DNA of 59,527 bases from Clostridia bacterium. GTDB lineage: Bacteria; Bacillota; Clostridia; Christensenellales; CAG-138. Both the position numbers and the translations under genes were made by a program. Positions within the stretch are counted from its first letter, which is position 1. The number at the start of each line of letters is the position of its first letter. Below are positions 26,701 to 34,230 of this stretch, piece by piece. Location of the stretch: assembly GCA_017539215.1 (NCBI GenBank), contig JAFYHI010000072.1:1-59527 (forward strand). Direction: 5' to 3'. A model generated the notes under the pieces. It searched no databases and was not told where the DNA came from. It saw nothing but the letters and a program-made list of their open reading frames with translations.

Positions 26701-27353
26701 CGCATCAGCGGGCTGACGAGCTGAGGGCCGAAATACGGTCCCTGGGCGAAGTCAATACCGCTTCGGTTGAAGACTATCGCAACGTGGTGGAGCGGCACGC
26801 CGAGCTTGAAAAGCAGTGCAGCGACCTGAAACAGGCCGAACAGGACCTGACCGAGATTATAAAACGGCTGACCGGCACCATGGAAAAGGAATTTGCCGAA
26901 CAGTTCAGGCAGATACGCGAGAACTTCTCCGCAACGTTTACCGAGCTGTTCCACGGCGGAAGGGCGGAGCTGGTGCTGTCGGACGCCTCGGACATACTGA
27001 ACTGCGATATAGACATAATCGCGCAGCCTCCGGGAAAGAAGCTTCAGCTGCTGTCGCTGCTGTCGGGCGGCGAGCAGGCCCTGACCGCAATAGCTCTGCT
27101 GTTTGCGATACTGAAGCTCAAGCCGACGGCATTCTGCATACTGGACGAGATAGACACCTCGCTTGACGAGGCGAACGTTGACAACTACGCGGAGTATCTT
27201 AAAAACTACTCCGAGAACACGCAGTTCATCATCATAACCCACCGCAAGGGGGCAATGGCGGTCTGCGACTCGCTTTACGGCGTTTCCATGGAGGAAAAGG
27301 GCGTTTCCGGCCTTATCTCCGCAAGATTCAGCGGGAGCGAAGAAACCGCATAA
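23781..27353 (+). CDS. smc: Chromosome segregation ATPase SMC
   Basis: A 1190-residue condensin subunit. The N-terminal half-ATPase has Walker A GPNGCGKSNIADAFRF (about 33-48), followed by a long coiled coil. The hinge (about 515-660, with EGVVAELIQVPAEYETAIEM) is followed by a returning coiled coil. The C-terminal half-ATPase carries the ABC signature LSGGEQALTAIALLFAI and Walker B FCILDEIDTSLDEANVD. Two protomers join at the hinge and organise chromosomes with ScpA/ScpB, which are not in this window. It is translationally coupled to rnc (ATGA), and ftsY follows after 13 nt. Confidence 0.98.
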   Translation: MRLTRIEINGFKSFAKKQELSFPGGITAIIGPNGCGKSNIADAFRFVLGEQSARALRGKKVEDFIFGGTQKRRPLSFCEVSLHFDNSDGELKTPYREVCITRRAYRSGESEYYINRGACRLKDIHELFRDTGVGKDGYSIIGQGRVAEIISDKSADRRTAFEEAAGVMKYRARKEEAERKLLNTQKNLVRLDDILLELEGRIEPLREQSEKALAFIKLREELKDIDVNLFIYQYEKNSERIRQLRGTGEQLADEIRSAEASGEALASVLSEGEEAERSISAAISDVSQKLLAATANVESHSGEEKVLRERTAALEKERERLNGETASARLGIEEREAQKAGVLGTIDACSARADAAGKKLAAAEAEAAKCQAALEEKENELEAHKQSMMDRMNRLSDAKSRLSRLDAMKKALVSRTEAIAGEKAAVLQEGEKLKGEEAECRAEDEKADLEMQGLRTEQNGAAGRLNEISFGIGKAGERTHALENELKSLTSRRRVLTEMKRAHEGYYSSVRDLLRDAQRDASLSPLIEGVVAELIQVPAEYETAIEMALGSSLQNIVVPSEQEAKQVIEYLRRKRYGRATFLPVSAMRPRTLTQEERSYINIDGCFGVASELIGFAPRYRGIAENLLGRTVIVRDLDVGILINKKARSSFRIATLQGDIMNPGGSMTGGSAQKREFSLLGRERELDGLEKRIRETAASIDSAKAERAALEAELVPANEALSAIAERIRKLDIRRAGLREKHEIVLQYVQKNSAQLEKLDNELAQIADNIEDIDSQTNEAASLESGLNSGNESTAEDIKRVQAEITVLRAERDRGQEELTAIKLDHMAAAKEHSAAAQELARLTRELEGLAAQVAGNAEKAGSISRQLDECRRDLAEMGRGITAERTEVDDLTDQMRKLEEERAEKLRYVDDLRERRERAGAELGELHERAHRTELNLNRLQMELENMTSRIWNDYELTYENALPMRRQIQVTASHQRADELRAEIRSLGEVNTASVEDYRNVVERHAELEKQCSDLKQAEQDLTEIIKRLTGTMEKEFAEQFRQIRENFSATFTELFHGGRAELVLSDASDILNCDIDIIAQPPGKKLQLLSLLSGGEQALTAIALLFAILKLKPTAFCILDEIDTSLDEANVDNYAEYLKNYSENTQFIIITHRKGAMAVCDSLYGVSMEEKGVSGLISARFSGSEETA

Positions 27354-27366
27354 GAAAGGAAAGGAT

Positions 27367-28287
27367 ATGGAAAAGGCAAAGAAAGAGAAAAAGCCCGGCT
27401 TTTTCGCAAGACTCAAAGAGGGTCTGTCCAAAACCCGCGGCGGGCTTTTGGGCCTGATTTTCGGCAACTCGGACGAGAAGATAAACGACGAGTTCTATGA
27501 GGAGCTTGAGGACGCGCTTATCATGGCGGACTGCGGCTATGATACGACCGAGGAGATTCTGGATAAGCTGAAGGCCGCGGTGAAGGCGCAGAAGCTGCCC
27601 GACCGCGGCGCCGCGAAACAGGCGCTTATCTCGATACTGACCGAACAAATGACGGACGAATCGGACTTTTTGGCCGAAGGCGACAACGTACTGCTTATAG
27701 TGGGCGTGAACGGCGTGGGCAAAACCACGTCGATAGGCAAGCTGGCCTCCATGTACCGGGCCGAGGGCAGGCGCCCCCTGCTTGCGGCGGCGGACACCTT
27801 CCGCGCAGCGGCGGCGGAGCAGCTAACCGTTTGGGCCGAAAGGGCCGACGTTCCCATTATAAAGCACGGCGAGGGCGCCGACCCCGCTGCCGTGGTCTAC
27901 GACGCGATAGCCGCATACCGCTCCCGCAGGAACGATCTGCTTATCTGCGACACGGCGGGCAGGCTGCACAATAAGAAGAACCTTATGAACGAGCTGGCGA
28001 AGATCCGCCGCGTGATAGACCGCGAGCTGCCCGGCGCGCACGTTGAAGTGCTGCTGGTGCTTGACGCGACGACCGGACAGAACGCGATCGCTCAGGCAAA
28101 GGCGTTCGGAGAAAGCTGCGGCCTGACCGGCATTATACTGACCAAGCTGGACGGCACCGCAAAGGGCGGCGTGGTAGTCGCCGTCAAAAAGGAGCTCGGC
28201 CTGCCGATACGCTTTATAGGCGTGGGCGAGGGCATTGACGACCTGCAGCCCTTCGACCCCGCAAGCTTTGCGGAGGCTCTGCTGTAA
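27367..28287 (+). CDS. ftsY: SRP receptor FtsY
   Basis: A 306-residue GTPase that receives Ffh-ribosome complexes at the membrane. The N-terminus is short, lysine-rich and amphipathic (GFFARLKEGLSKTRGGL), lacking the long acidic A domain of E. coli, as is normal in Firmicutes. NG-domain motifs are GVNGVGKTTSIGKLA (G1), TFRAAAAEQL, DTAGRLHNKKNLMNEL (G3) and TKLDGTAKGG (G4). A strong ribosome-binding site (GAAAGGAAAGG) precedes ATG 27367. It is the last gene of the plsX-ftsY run; two terminators follow. Confidence 0.98.
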   Translation: MEKAKKEKKPGFFARLKEGLSKTRGGLLGLIFGNSDEKINDEFYEELEDALIMADCGYDTTEEILDKLKAAVKAQKLPDRGAAKQALISILTEQMTDESDFLAEGDNVLLIVGVNGVGKTTSIGKLASMYRAEGRRPLLAAADTFRAAAAEQLTVWAERADVPIIKHGEGADPAAVVYDAIAAYRSRRNDLLICDTAGRLHNKKNLMNELAKIRRVIDRELPGAHVEVLLVLDATTGQNAIAQAKAFGESCGLTGIILTKLDGTAKGGVVVAVKKELGLPIRFIGVGEGIDDLQPFDPASFAEALL

Positions 28288-28320
28288 GCCCTTGCCCGCC
28301 GCGCGGGCTTATGGGCTTTT
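28286..28320 (+). terminator. First terminator-like hairpin after ftsY
   Basis: Nested pairing of AAGCCC with GGGCTT and GCCCGC with GCGGGC, followed by TTTT. It starts on the ftsY stop codon. Confidence 0.6.
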
Positions 28321-28331
28321 GAACGGATCGA

Positions 28332-28361
28332 CCGGGCGCAATGCGCCCGGGTTTTTATTTT
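28332..28361 (+). terminator. Second terminator after ftsY
   Basis: CCGGGCGC, loop AAT, GCGCCCGG, then GTTTTTATTT. It is a textbook intrinsic terminator on the plus strand. Its T-tract reaches the stop codon of the convergent deacetylase gene. Confidence 0.85.
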
Positions 28362-29245
28362 GCACGCTGCCGGCCGTTGACGTCTATCAGCGTGGGGCCG
28401 GGCAGGAGCAGTTCGTCGACCGTGACGAACGTAAAGCCGTTTGCCTGCGCCGTTTCGATAAGCGTGGGAAGGTACTCCTCTATCTTGAACCCGTTGTTGT
28501 GACAGAGGATTATGGAGCCGTCCGCAAGCCTGGGCAGAACGGAATCCAGTATGGTTTGCGAGCTGCGCTCCTTCTTCCAGTCGACGGTGTCGATATCCCA
28601 TTGAATGGGCTCGTGGCCCAATGCGCGTACTGCAAGTATGACGCGGTCGTTGTATTCGCCGTACGGTGCGCGGAACAGCGTTGGGCGCGTGCCCGTAATG
28701 TTTTCGACAAGGTCGTCGAGCTTTTTTATCTCATCCGCTATCTCCGCGTCCGTAAGCTTTGACATGTGCGGATGGGTCATGCTGTGATTGCCTATGACGT
28801 GGCCCGCGTCGGCTATCTGCTTTACGGCCTCGGGATAAGCCTCCGCCCAAAACCCGCAGAGGAAGAACGTTGCTTTCACGTTGTAGCACGCGAGCGTTTC
28901 CAGTATAAACGGGGTCTTGTCGTCATCCCACGCGGCGTCGATCGTCAGCGCTATCTTGCCGTCGCTGCGGTCCACCGAGTAGACGGGCAGTTCCTTGCGA
29001 AAGCCCGCAAGCACCTCGACCTCATATTCGTCGTCGGCGGATAAGAGCGCCGTATGTTCCGCGGCTTTGTTCGCGCTCCCCGCGGGCGACGCCGTTTCCT
29101 TTGCGCCGGCGGACGCGGCGCGCGCATCGGACGGCGAATGCTTTTTGCCGCCTATCGCAACAAAAACGACCACCGCAGCTATGGCAAGCGCCAATACTGC
29201 GGCAGCGGTGAAAAGTGTCTTTTTGGTTATAACGAATATCTTCAT
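28355..29245 (-). CDS. Exported polysaccharide deacetylase (NodB/PdaB-like)
   Basis: A 296-residue protein with one N-terminal membrane anchor (about 10-32). An Ala/Ser-rich stretch follows, then a NodB deacetylase domain from about 100. Motif 1 is TIDAAWDDD, the variant of TFDDG seen in sporulation PdaB-like proteins. Motif 2 is GNHSMTHPHM (metal-binding His-x3-His), motif 3 is TLFRAPYGEYND, and DIDTVDWK follows. Such enzymes remove N-acetyl groups from peptidoglycan or other polymers; a sporulation role is possible given spoIVA in the window. It lies 55 nt after dnaI on the same strand. Confidence 0.88.
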   Translation of the reverse strand: MKIFVITKKTLFTAAAVLALAIAAVVVFVAIGGKKHSPSDARAASAGAKETASPAGSANKAAEHTALLSADDEYEVEVLAGFRKELPVYSVDRSDGKIALTIDAAWDDDKTPFILETLACYNVKATFFLCGFWAEAYPEAVKQIADAGHVIGNHSMTHPHMSKLTDAEIADEIKKLDDLVENITGTRPTLFRAPYGEYNDRVILAVRALGHEPIQWDIDTVDWKKERSSQTILDSVLPRLADGSIILCHNNGFKIEEYLPTLIETAQANGFTFVTVDELLLPGPTLIDVNGRQRAK

Positions 29246-29300
29246 ACGCGCCTCCGTTTTGTTTTTCGGCTAAATATATGCGCGGAGGCGGGGTTAAAGA

Positions 29301-30257
29301 CTATAATTTCATAACGCGGATGCTTGGAGTGGAGACCTTTATGACCCTGACCGACTGCGGCGAGATAAGACGCGAGAGTATGCGCTCGCCGTACTCGTCT
29401 GCAAGCGTCTCCGGGTCCTTGTTTGTGGCAATGAGCAGGTGCCTCCTTGAATCCTGCCTTTCGCTGATTATGGAGAGCAGGGACTCGATGGTGATATTGC
29501 CTATAAGCGGCTCGGTGCCGAGGTCGTCAATTATGAGCAGCTCGGGCAGGCTGAAATCCGGCACGGGCGCGGACGGGTCGTGTATGCTGTCCATAATGGA
29601 GGCGACGAGCTTGTTTGCGGTGACGCGAAGCACCGACCGCCCCTTTTGAAGCACCGCCGTGCCGATGGCGTTCAGCAGATAGGTTTTGCCCACGCCGGGA
29701 GCGCCGATGAGCAGCAGACCGGGAAGCTCGTTATTTGGAAAATCCTCCGCCCAACCGCGGCAGAACTCGAATATGCGCTCCGCAGCCTTGTGAGCGCGCG
29801 GCTCCTCTATAAGGTCGTGGCGATAGTTTTCGAAGGTCTGGAACGGATTGAGGCCGGAGCCGGAAAACATACCCTCGACCAACACCTGTTTTATACAGGA
29901 ACAGAGTCCTCCCCCGCTCCTGCCGGTATCGCGGCATACGGGGCAGGTATAGACGGGCTCGAGATAATCCGCCGGAAGACCGTGCAGCATCAATGCCCGG
30001 CGTATCTCGGCGTCCTTTTGGGCGGCAAGCTGAGTGCCGAGCGCGGCAAGCTCCGTCTGAGAGGCGGGCGACTCGATCATCTTTTGGGCAAAGTCAAGGC
30101 CCATCTCGCGCTTTTCACGCAAAAGCGCCGTAACATCGGGGCAGTTTTGCGCGATGAATGCGCGGCGTTCGCGCTCTATAGCGGCGCTGCGCGTGCGCCT
30201 GCGCGAAAGCTCGTTTTCGGCAAGGCGGTTATACGCGATGCTGTTAATTGCCGTCAT
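29301..30257 (-). CDS. dnaI: Helicase loader DnaI/DnaC-type ATPase
   Basis: A 318-residue AAA+ protein that loads replicative helicase at origins and restart sites. The N-terminal region has a zinc-binding CPVCRDTGRSGGGLCSC cluster (about 105-125), as in Bacillus DnaI. The ATPase core has Walker A GAPGVGKTYLLNAIG, Walker B LLIIDDLGTEP and a sensor segment HLLIATNKDPE. It overlaps the DnaD-domain gene by 14 nt, a common pair in Firmicutes. The first ~60 residues are helical and Arg-rich. Confidence 0.92.
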   Translation of the reverse strand: MTAINSIAYNRLAENELSRRRTRSAAIERERRAFIAQNCPDVTALLREKREMGLDFAQKMIESPASQTELAALGTQLAAQKDAEIRRALMLHGLPADYLEPVYTCPVCRDTGRSGGGLCSCIKQVLVEGMFSGSGLNPFQTFENYRHDLIEEPRAHKAAERIFEFCRGWAEDFPNNELPGLLLIGAPGVGKTYLLNAIGTAVLQKGRSVLRVTANKLVASIMDSIHDPSAPVPDFSLPELLIIDDLGTEPLIGNITIESLLSIISERQDSRRHLLIATNKDPETLADEYGERILSRLISPQSVRVIKVSTPSIRVMKL

Positions 30258-31455
30258 CTTCGTAGAACTCCTCTCCCATGCTTATTCCGAGCTTCTTAAG
30301 CTCGTCGTCCGTATATTTTGCGCCCCTTATATAGTTGAGGGCGCGCTTTACCTGCGGCTTAGAACCGCCGCGCTCATGCGACTGCTCGTATTTTGATGCG
30401 GCGCTGACCGAGGAAAGCCCGTTTTCGTGCCACTCGTTCAGCTTGCGTTTCATCGCGGCGTAGGGCCTGCCCGAAAGCGAGGCCAGATCCGCTGCGTAAA
30501 GGATGAGCTCCGCGCTCATGCACCAATCCTTGAACCACGTCTTGAACGCGCCGCGTTCTTCGGCGTTGGCGGTGCGCCGAATCCCCGCCCGCGCAAACGC
30601 CTGCCTTGCAAGCTCGGCCGCCGCGTCGTCCTCCTTGAGCATGGCGTCGATCTGTTCGCCCGAAACATTCCCGTCTTTATGCCATGCGGCAAGTATGGAA
30701 TCGAGATAGCCGAAGCTCGGCTTGTCGGCAGATACGAGCCTCGTGCAGGCGGCGTCAATGGCCTTTTCATCAAAGCCCCAGGCCTTGGTCCATTTTTCGT
30801 AAAGGGCAAGCTCGTCCTCGGTGGGAGCGCCCGGACGGTGCCAGCGCTTTCTCAGCCTGCCCGCGCCGCTCGAGATAAGCTCCGCATACTCAAAATGCTC
30901 CCTGACGGCGTTAAGCGTCAGCGCGCCCTCTGCGGCAATGGAGCGCGCGGCGGCGTCCATATAGGCAAAGCTCGTCTTTGCGCCCTTTTTATCGAGGCAA
31001 TGCCTGACTATCAAGAGCGCGGCGTCCTGTTCAAAGCCGAACACGTCAAGCCAGTCGTACACCTTGGCAAGCTCCGCGCCGGTCAGCACCCTTGTGCCGA
31101 GCACGCCCTGCAGGCGGCCTATGAAGTCGCCGTATTTTGCGCCGGAAACAGCCCCGCCGGACAACGCCTCGGAAGGGTCGCAGTAAACTATGCCGCAGGA
31201 CTCCCCCGCGTTTACGCGCACCAAGCCGAGCGACTCCCAATAGGAGAACGCCGCGGCGATATCCTCGTTTGTGCAGCCGAGCGCGGAGGCGATATCCCCG
31301 TCGAATTCGCCCGGGGCGTTGACCAACATAAGGCCGTAGATATACGCCTTTACGGCGATATCCGGCGCGGCAGCCATATAGCGCGTTATAAAAGTGTTGT
31401 CAAGGGGCGTTTCCCTTTTGGGGCGCCTGTCCTTTAAGAATAAAAAACCGTTCAT
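30244..31455 (-). CDS. DnaD/DnaB-domain replication initiation protein
   Basis: A 403-residue protein. An N-terminal winged-helix region (about 25-85: DIAVKAYIYGLMLVNAPGEF, then DIASALGCTNEDIAAAFSYWESLGL) is followed by two DnaD-like (DnaB_2) helical domains, around 130-200 and 205-270. In relatives these proteins help DnaA and DnaI remodel the origin. The ATG at 31455 follows GGAAGGAG. It has a consensus promoter 26 nt upstream. A third degenerate DnaD-like repeat near the C-terminus (YTDDELKKLGISMGEEFYED) includes the typical final Y-x(n)-F motif. Confidence 0.85.
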   Translation of the reverse strand: MNGFLFLKDRRPKRETPLDNTFITRYMAAAPDIAVKAYIYGLMLVNAPGEFDGDIASALGCTNEDIAAAFSYWESLGLVRVNAGESCGIVYCDPSEALSGGAVSGAKYGDFIGRLQGVLGTRVLTGAELAKVYDWLDVFGFEQDAALLIVRHCLDKKGAKTSFAYMDAAARSIAAEGALTLNAVREHFEYAELISSGAGRLRKRWHRPGAPTEDELALYEKWTKAWGFDEKAIDAACTRLVSADKPSFGYLDSILAAWHKDGNVSGEQIDAMLKEDDAAAELARQAFARAGIRRTANAEERGAFKTWFKDWCMSAELILYAADLASLSGRPYAAMKRKLNEWHENGLSSVSAASKYEQSHERGGSKPQVKRALNYIRGAKYTDDELKKLGISMGEEFYEDDGN

Positions 31456-31480
31456 TGGGGGCTCCTTCCAAAGCAAAGCC

Positions 31481-31509
31481 ATTATACCATAAGCAAAAAC
31501 CAGCGTCAA
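31481..31509 (-). promoter_or_regulatory. Sigma-A promoter of dnaD-like/dnaI operon
   Basis: On the minus strand: -35 TTGACG (31504-31509), 17-bp spacer, -10 TATAAT (31481-31486). Leader length is about 20 nt. Confidence 0.85.
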
Positions 31510-31839
31510 CGCCGACCGTGGGCGCGAAAGCCACACGGCAAGGTATGCAAACGGCATTGGACATGGAATTGTTTACCGAAAAAATATATTTTCAGAAAGA
31601 GCGTTAATTTTGAGTTTAGCGTACATATATATATGAGGGGGGTTAACTGCTCGTTAATATGTAGATTGTTTTTTCAAAGTATTTTAATAAAAATTCTTGA
31701 CGAGCAGAACATTTTGGCCTATAATTTATATAGGTGCTCCGAAATATCCAATTAGCATCCAAAAGAAGAATAGTTTTAACACAGGAAAGCAGACTGTTTT
31801 TCGATAAATAAAATTATAAACAAATAGGAGGTCGTATTC
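31510..31839. other. AT-rich intergenic region between divergent units
   Basis: About 330 bp without a gene. The part from 31565 to 31839 is strikingly AT-rich compared with the GC-rich surroundings. It contains the lipoprotein promoter (31697-31725), several GTTAA/GTTAAT copies (31604, 31640, 31653) and an alternating AT run (31624-31633). No RNA gene or reading frame with family similarity was seen. Confidence 0.7.
31697..31725 (+). promoter_or_regulatory. Sigma-A promoter of the propeller-like lipoprotein gene
   Basis: -35 TTGACG (31697-31702), 17-bp spacer, -10 TATAAT (31720-31725). The leader is about 108 nt and AT-rich, ending in the strong ribosome-binding site AGGAGG. Confidence 0.85.
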
Positions 31840-32925
31840 ATGAACAAGCTACTGAGACTCGCATCTTTCGTTCTTATTGCGGCAATGCTGTTTGCATTTG
31901 CCGCGTGCACCGAGGCGCCCAAGCCCGCGGCTGCCGACCCGACGCAGGAGGCTGCAGCCCCCGTCGGCACCGAAACAGCCGACGGCGACCCGACAGAGGC
32001 GACGGAGCCGACCGCCGCGCCTTCAGAGGACGGTTACGATCCGGACGGCGAAAACGAACCGCCCACCACGACGAACGATCCGAACGCCGCAGCCAAGTAT
32101 GAGGAAGAGTACCGCTTGCTGAAGGAGGCGTTTGCCGCAGTGCAGGCGACCGATTTTGAGACATGTGCGGAAAAGGTCATGTCGCTTGCGCCGAATTCCC
32201 CCGGCCCCGTATGCACGATCGAGGAGGGAAACGGGTACCGATATTTCACGTCCGCACCGTCGGTCCTTTTCGTAGACTCCGGCAAGATATACATAAGCGA
32301 TCTTGACCCGCAGGGCGGTCTGTTTGTGTATGATATGACAAGCGGAGCGGCTGCACGCGCAGCAAACGTTTCCAACCCCTTGGGCCGCCCGATGGCGGTT
32401 GTTGACGGCAAGCTTTATACGAGCCATTCCGTTGAGGATCTTTCCGGAGGCGTGATCGCCGAATTCGACCCATGCGTGTCCGAGGGCGCCGAAACGAACG
32501 GTTTCTGCTTTATGTCCGCATATGATGGTACCGTACGCATGTATATTTGGGAACCGCAAAGCGGGCCCGGCAGCTATACCTGCACGTTTGACGCCGCTCA
32601 AAACAAATGGTCGGATATGGAAGCGTTCGGCCCTCTCAGCGTCCCGTTCGGCCTCGAGTGGGTGCAGCTGCACGGCTTTGGGCCGGATGGCAGCTGCTGC
32701 CAGATAGTTTGGCCTGACGAAAACGGCGAGCCCAATGCAAACCCCTGCATAGTGCACACCGACGAAAGCGGGAAGCTGCTTTCGTACACACAGCTGCCTT
32801 ACACCGCGGCTGAACTGAACACGTCCGACTCTGGCCCCGGCATATGCTATGCGCCCGACGGCAGCATCTACCTTATGGTCTGTATGTTGGATGAAATAGC
32901 CGTTTGGCGGATAAACCTGGACTAA
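31840..32925 (+). CDS. Secreted lipoprotein with beta-propeller-like domain
   Basis: A 361-residue exported protein. Residues 1-22 are a signal peptide with lipobox FAAC (Cys23). About 24-85 is a Pro/Thr/Glu linker (PTEATEPTAAPSEDG). The rest consists of repeated short beta-motifs such as GKIYISDLDPQGGLFVYDMTSG, GKLYTSHSVEDL and GICYAPDGSIYLMV, reminiscent of a sensor-like beta-propeller. No catalytic motif is visible. The C-terminal half is clearly homologous to the partial gene at 58881-59527; both end in a near-identical AVWRINL segment. Function is unknown; it may bind a ligand at the cell surface. Confidence 0.8.
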   Translation: MNKLLRLASFVLIAAMLFAFAACTEAPKPAAADPTQEAAAPVGTETADGDPTEATEPTAAPSEDGYDPDGENEPPTTTNDPNAAAKYEEEYRLLKEAFAAVQATDFETCAEKVMSLAPNSPGPVCTIEEGNGYRYFTSAPSVLFVDSGKIYISDLDPQGGLFVYDMTSGAAARAANVSNPLGRPMAVVDGKLYTSHSVEDLSGGVIAEFDPCVSEGAETNGFCFMSAYDGTVRMYIWEPQSGPGSYTCTFDAAQNKWSDMEAFGPLSVPFGLEWVQLHGFGPDGSCCQIVWPDENGEPNANPCIVHTDESGKLLSYTQLPYTAAELNTSDSGPGICYAPDGSIYLMVCMLDEIAVWRINLD

Positions 32926-32948
32926 TGGGCAAAATGCCCAGCAAACGG

Positions 32949-32977
32949 AGGGCCGGGACGCTCCCGGCCCTTCATTT
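32949..32977 (+). terminator. Terminator after the lipoprotein gene
   Basis: AGGGCCGGGA, loop CGC, TCCCGGCCCT: a 10-bp perfect stem, followed by the weak T-tail TCATTT. It separates the lipoprotein from the next promoter at 33002. Confidence 0.65.
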
Positions 32978-33001
32978 ACTCTATGCCCGCGCAGAATATA
33001 C

Positions 33002-33030
33002 TTGAAATGCATATGGGTATGCTGTATAAT
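33002..33030 (+). promoter_or_regulatory. Sigma-A promoter of the CorC-family pair
   Basis: -35 TTGAAA (33002-33007), 17-bp spacer, -10 TATAAT (33025-33030), 36 nt before ATG 33067. Confidence 0.8.
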
Positions 33031-33066
33031 GTATAAGATTAAGCTTGAGAGGAGTTGGTCTCATCA

Positions 33067-34230
33067 ATGGATGATGGCAGTATATGGCGATGTATAGCAT
33101 CTGTTTTGCCATCTTCTGCTCCTGACGGAGCGGGTACCCATGCGGTATCGGGCGCTGCGGGCGCCGCATCCGCTGATTTAAGGGTCATAATAATTTACGC
33201 TGTTTTGTTGGTGCTTTTCCTTGTGATAAGCTCCTATTTTGCGTCTTGCGAGATCGCGCTGGCATCCGTTAACAAGGTAAGGATGAAGTCCTATGCCGAG
33301 GACGGCAACCGCCGCGCAAAGTACGTTATGTACATACTGAACAATTTCGACAAGGCGCTTACCACTCTGCTGATAGGCAACAACCTTATGCATATAGGGT
33401 GCTCCGCGCTGGCCGTGCTTATTACGAGGCAGCTCTTCAGAGGCACCCCCTACCTTGCCGCAGCCCTGACCGGAGCGACGGTCATCATTACGCTGCTGGT
33501 GTTCCTGTTTGGCGAAATGCTCCCCAAAGCCCATGCAAAGGCCTGCAACGAGAGCTATTCTTTGAGCATCGGGCATTCGCTGTACATTCTGATGAAGGCC
33601 TTAACGCCCCTTTCCGCCGTGTTTACCTGGATAGGCAAGGGCCTGGGCAAGCTGTTTATGAGGGGCGGTACGGCTCCCTCCGTTACGGAGAACGAGCTTG
33701 TGGACATTATCGAGACGTTTAAGGACGACCGCGAGGAGGACGGCGAGCAGGAGGACGCCACCGCGGAGCTGATGGTGAACGTGCTGCAGTATTCGAGCCG
33801 CACCGTGCGCGACTGCTACACCCCCTGGGATAAGGTCGAGAAGCTTGACGAAACGCTGGAGGTATCCGAGCAGTTCAGGCAGCTGTCGCAGACGAGCCAT
33901 TCAAGGCTGCCCGTCGTGAACTCCAAGGGCAACGTTATCGGCGTGGTGCTGATCCGTTCGTTCTTCCGCGAATACTTAAAGCTGCGCGATAAGCTGGACC
34001 TTGTCGACCTTTTGGACACGCCGTATTTTGTGCGGCCGGACATGCCCGTGGACGAGCTGCTTCTGGACCTTTCCAAGAGCCGCACGCATATAGCGATTGT
34101 AAGCGAACGCAGCGACATACTGGGCATTATAACCGTTGAGGACATACTTGAGGAGCTTGTGGGCGAGATATTCGACGAGTACGACTCCGAGGCGGCAGAA
34201 GGCGCCGCCGCAAAGGGGGCCAAAGCATGA
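33067..34230 (+). CDS. CNNM/CorC-family membrane protein, short form lacking the C-terminal CorC domain
   Basis: A 387-residue protein. An N-terminal DUF21 (CNNM) membrane domain of about four helices begins near residue 40 (VIIIYAVLLVLFLVISSYFASCEIALASVN). A pair of CBS domains follows (TPWDKVEKLDETLEVSEQF and RSDILGIITVEDILEELVGE). It ends soon after the second CBS domain with an acidic/Ala tail, so the CorC_HlyC domain normally present is missing. The family is linked to Mg2+ or other divalent cation export. I use ATG 33067, 12 nt after AGGAG; a TTG four codons upstream directly abuts that site. It overlaps the next gene by 4 nt. Confidence 0.87.
   Translation: MDDGSIWRCIASVLPSSAPDGAGTHAVSGAAGAASADLRVIIIYAVLLVLFLVISSYFASCEIALASVNKVRMKSYAEDGNRRAKYVMYILNNFDKALTTLLIGNNLMHIGCSALAVLITRQLFRGTPYLAAALTGATVIITLLVFLFGEMLPKAHAKACNESYSLSIGHSLYILMKALTPLSAVFTWIGKGLGKLFMRGGTAPSVTENELVDIIETFKDDREEDGEQEDATAELMVNVLQYSSRTVRDCYTPWDKVEKLDETLEVSEQFRQLSQTSHSRLPVVNSKGNVIGVVLIRSFFREYLKLRDKLDLVDLLDTPYFVRPDMPVDELLLDLSKSRTHIAIVSERSDILGIITVEDILEELVGEIFDEYDSEAAEGAAAKGAKA

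Noticed and set aside
29240..29292. 8-bp inverted copies CGCCTCCG / CGGAGGCG before the deacetylase gene
   Set aside because: One copy is simply the ribosome-binding site region (GGAGGCG), and the 27-nt gap makes a functional hairpin doubtful.
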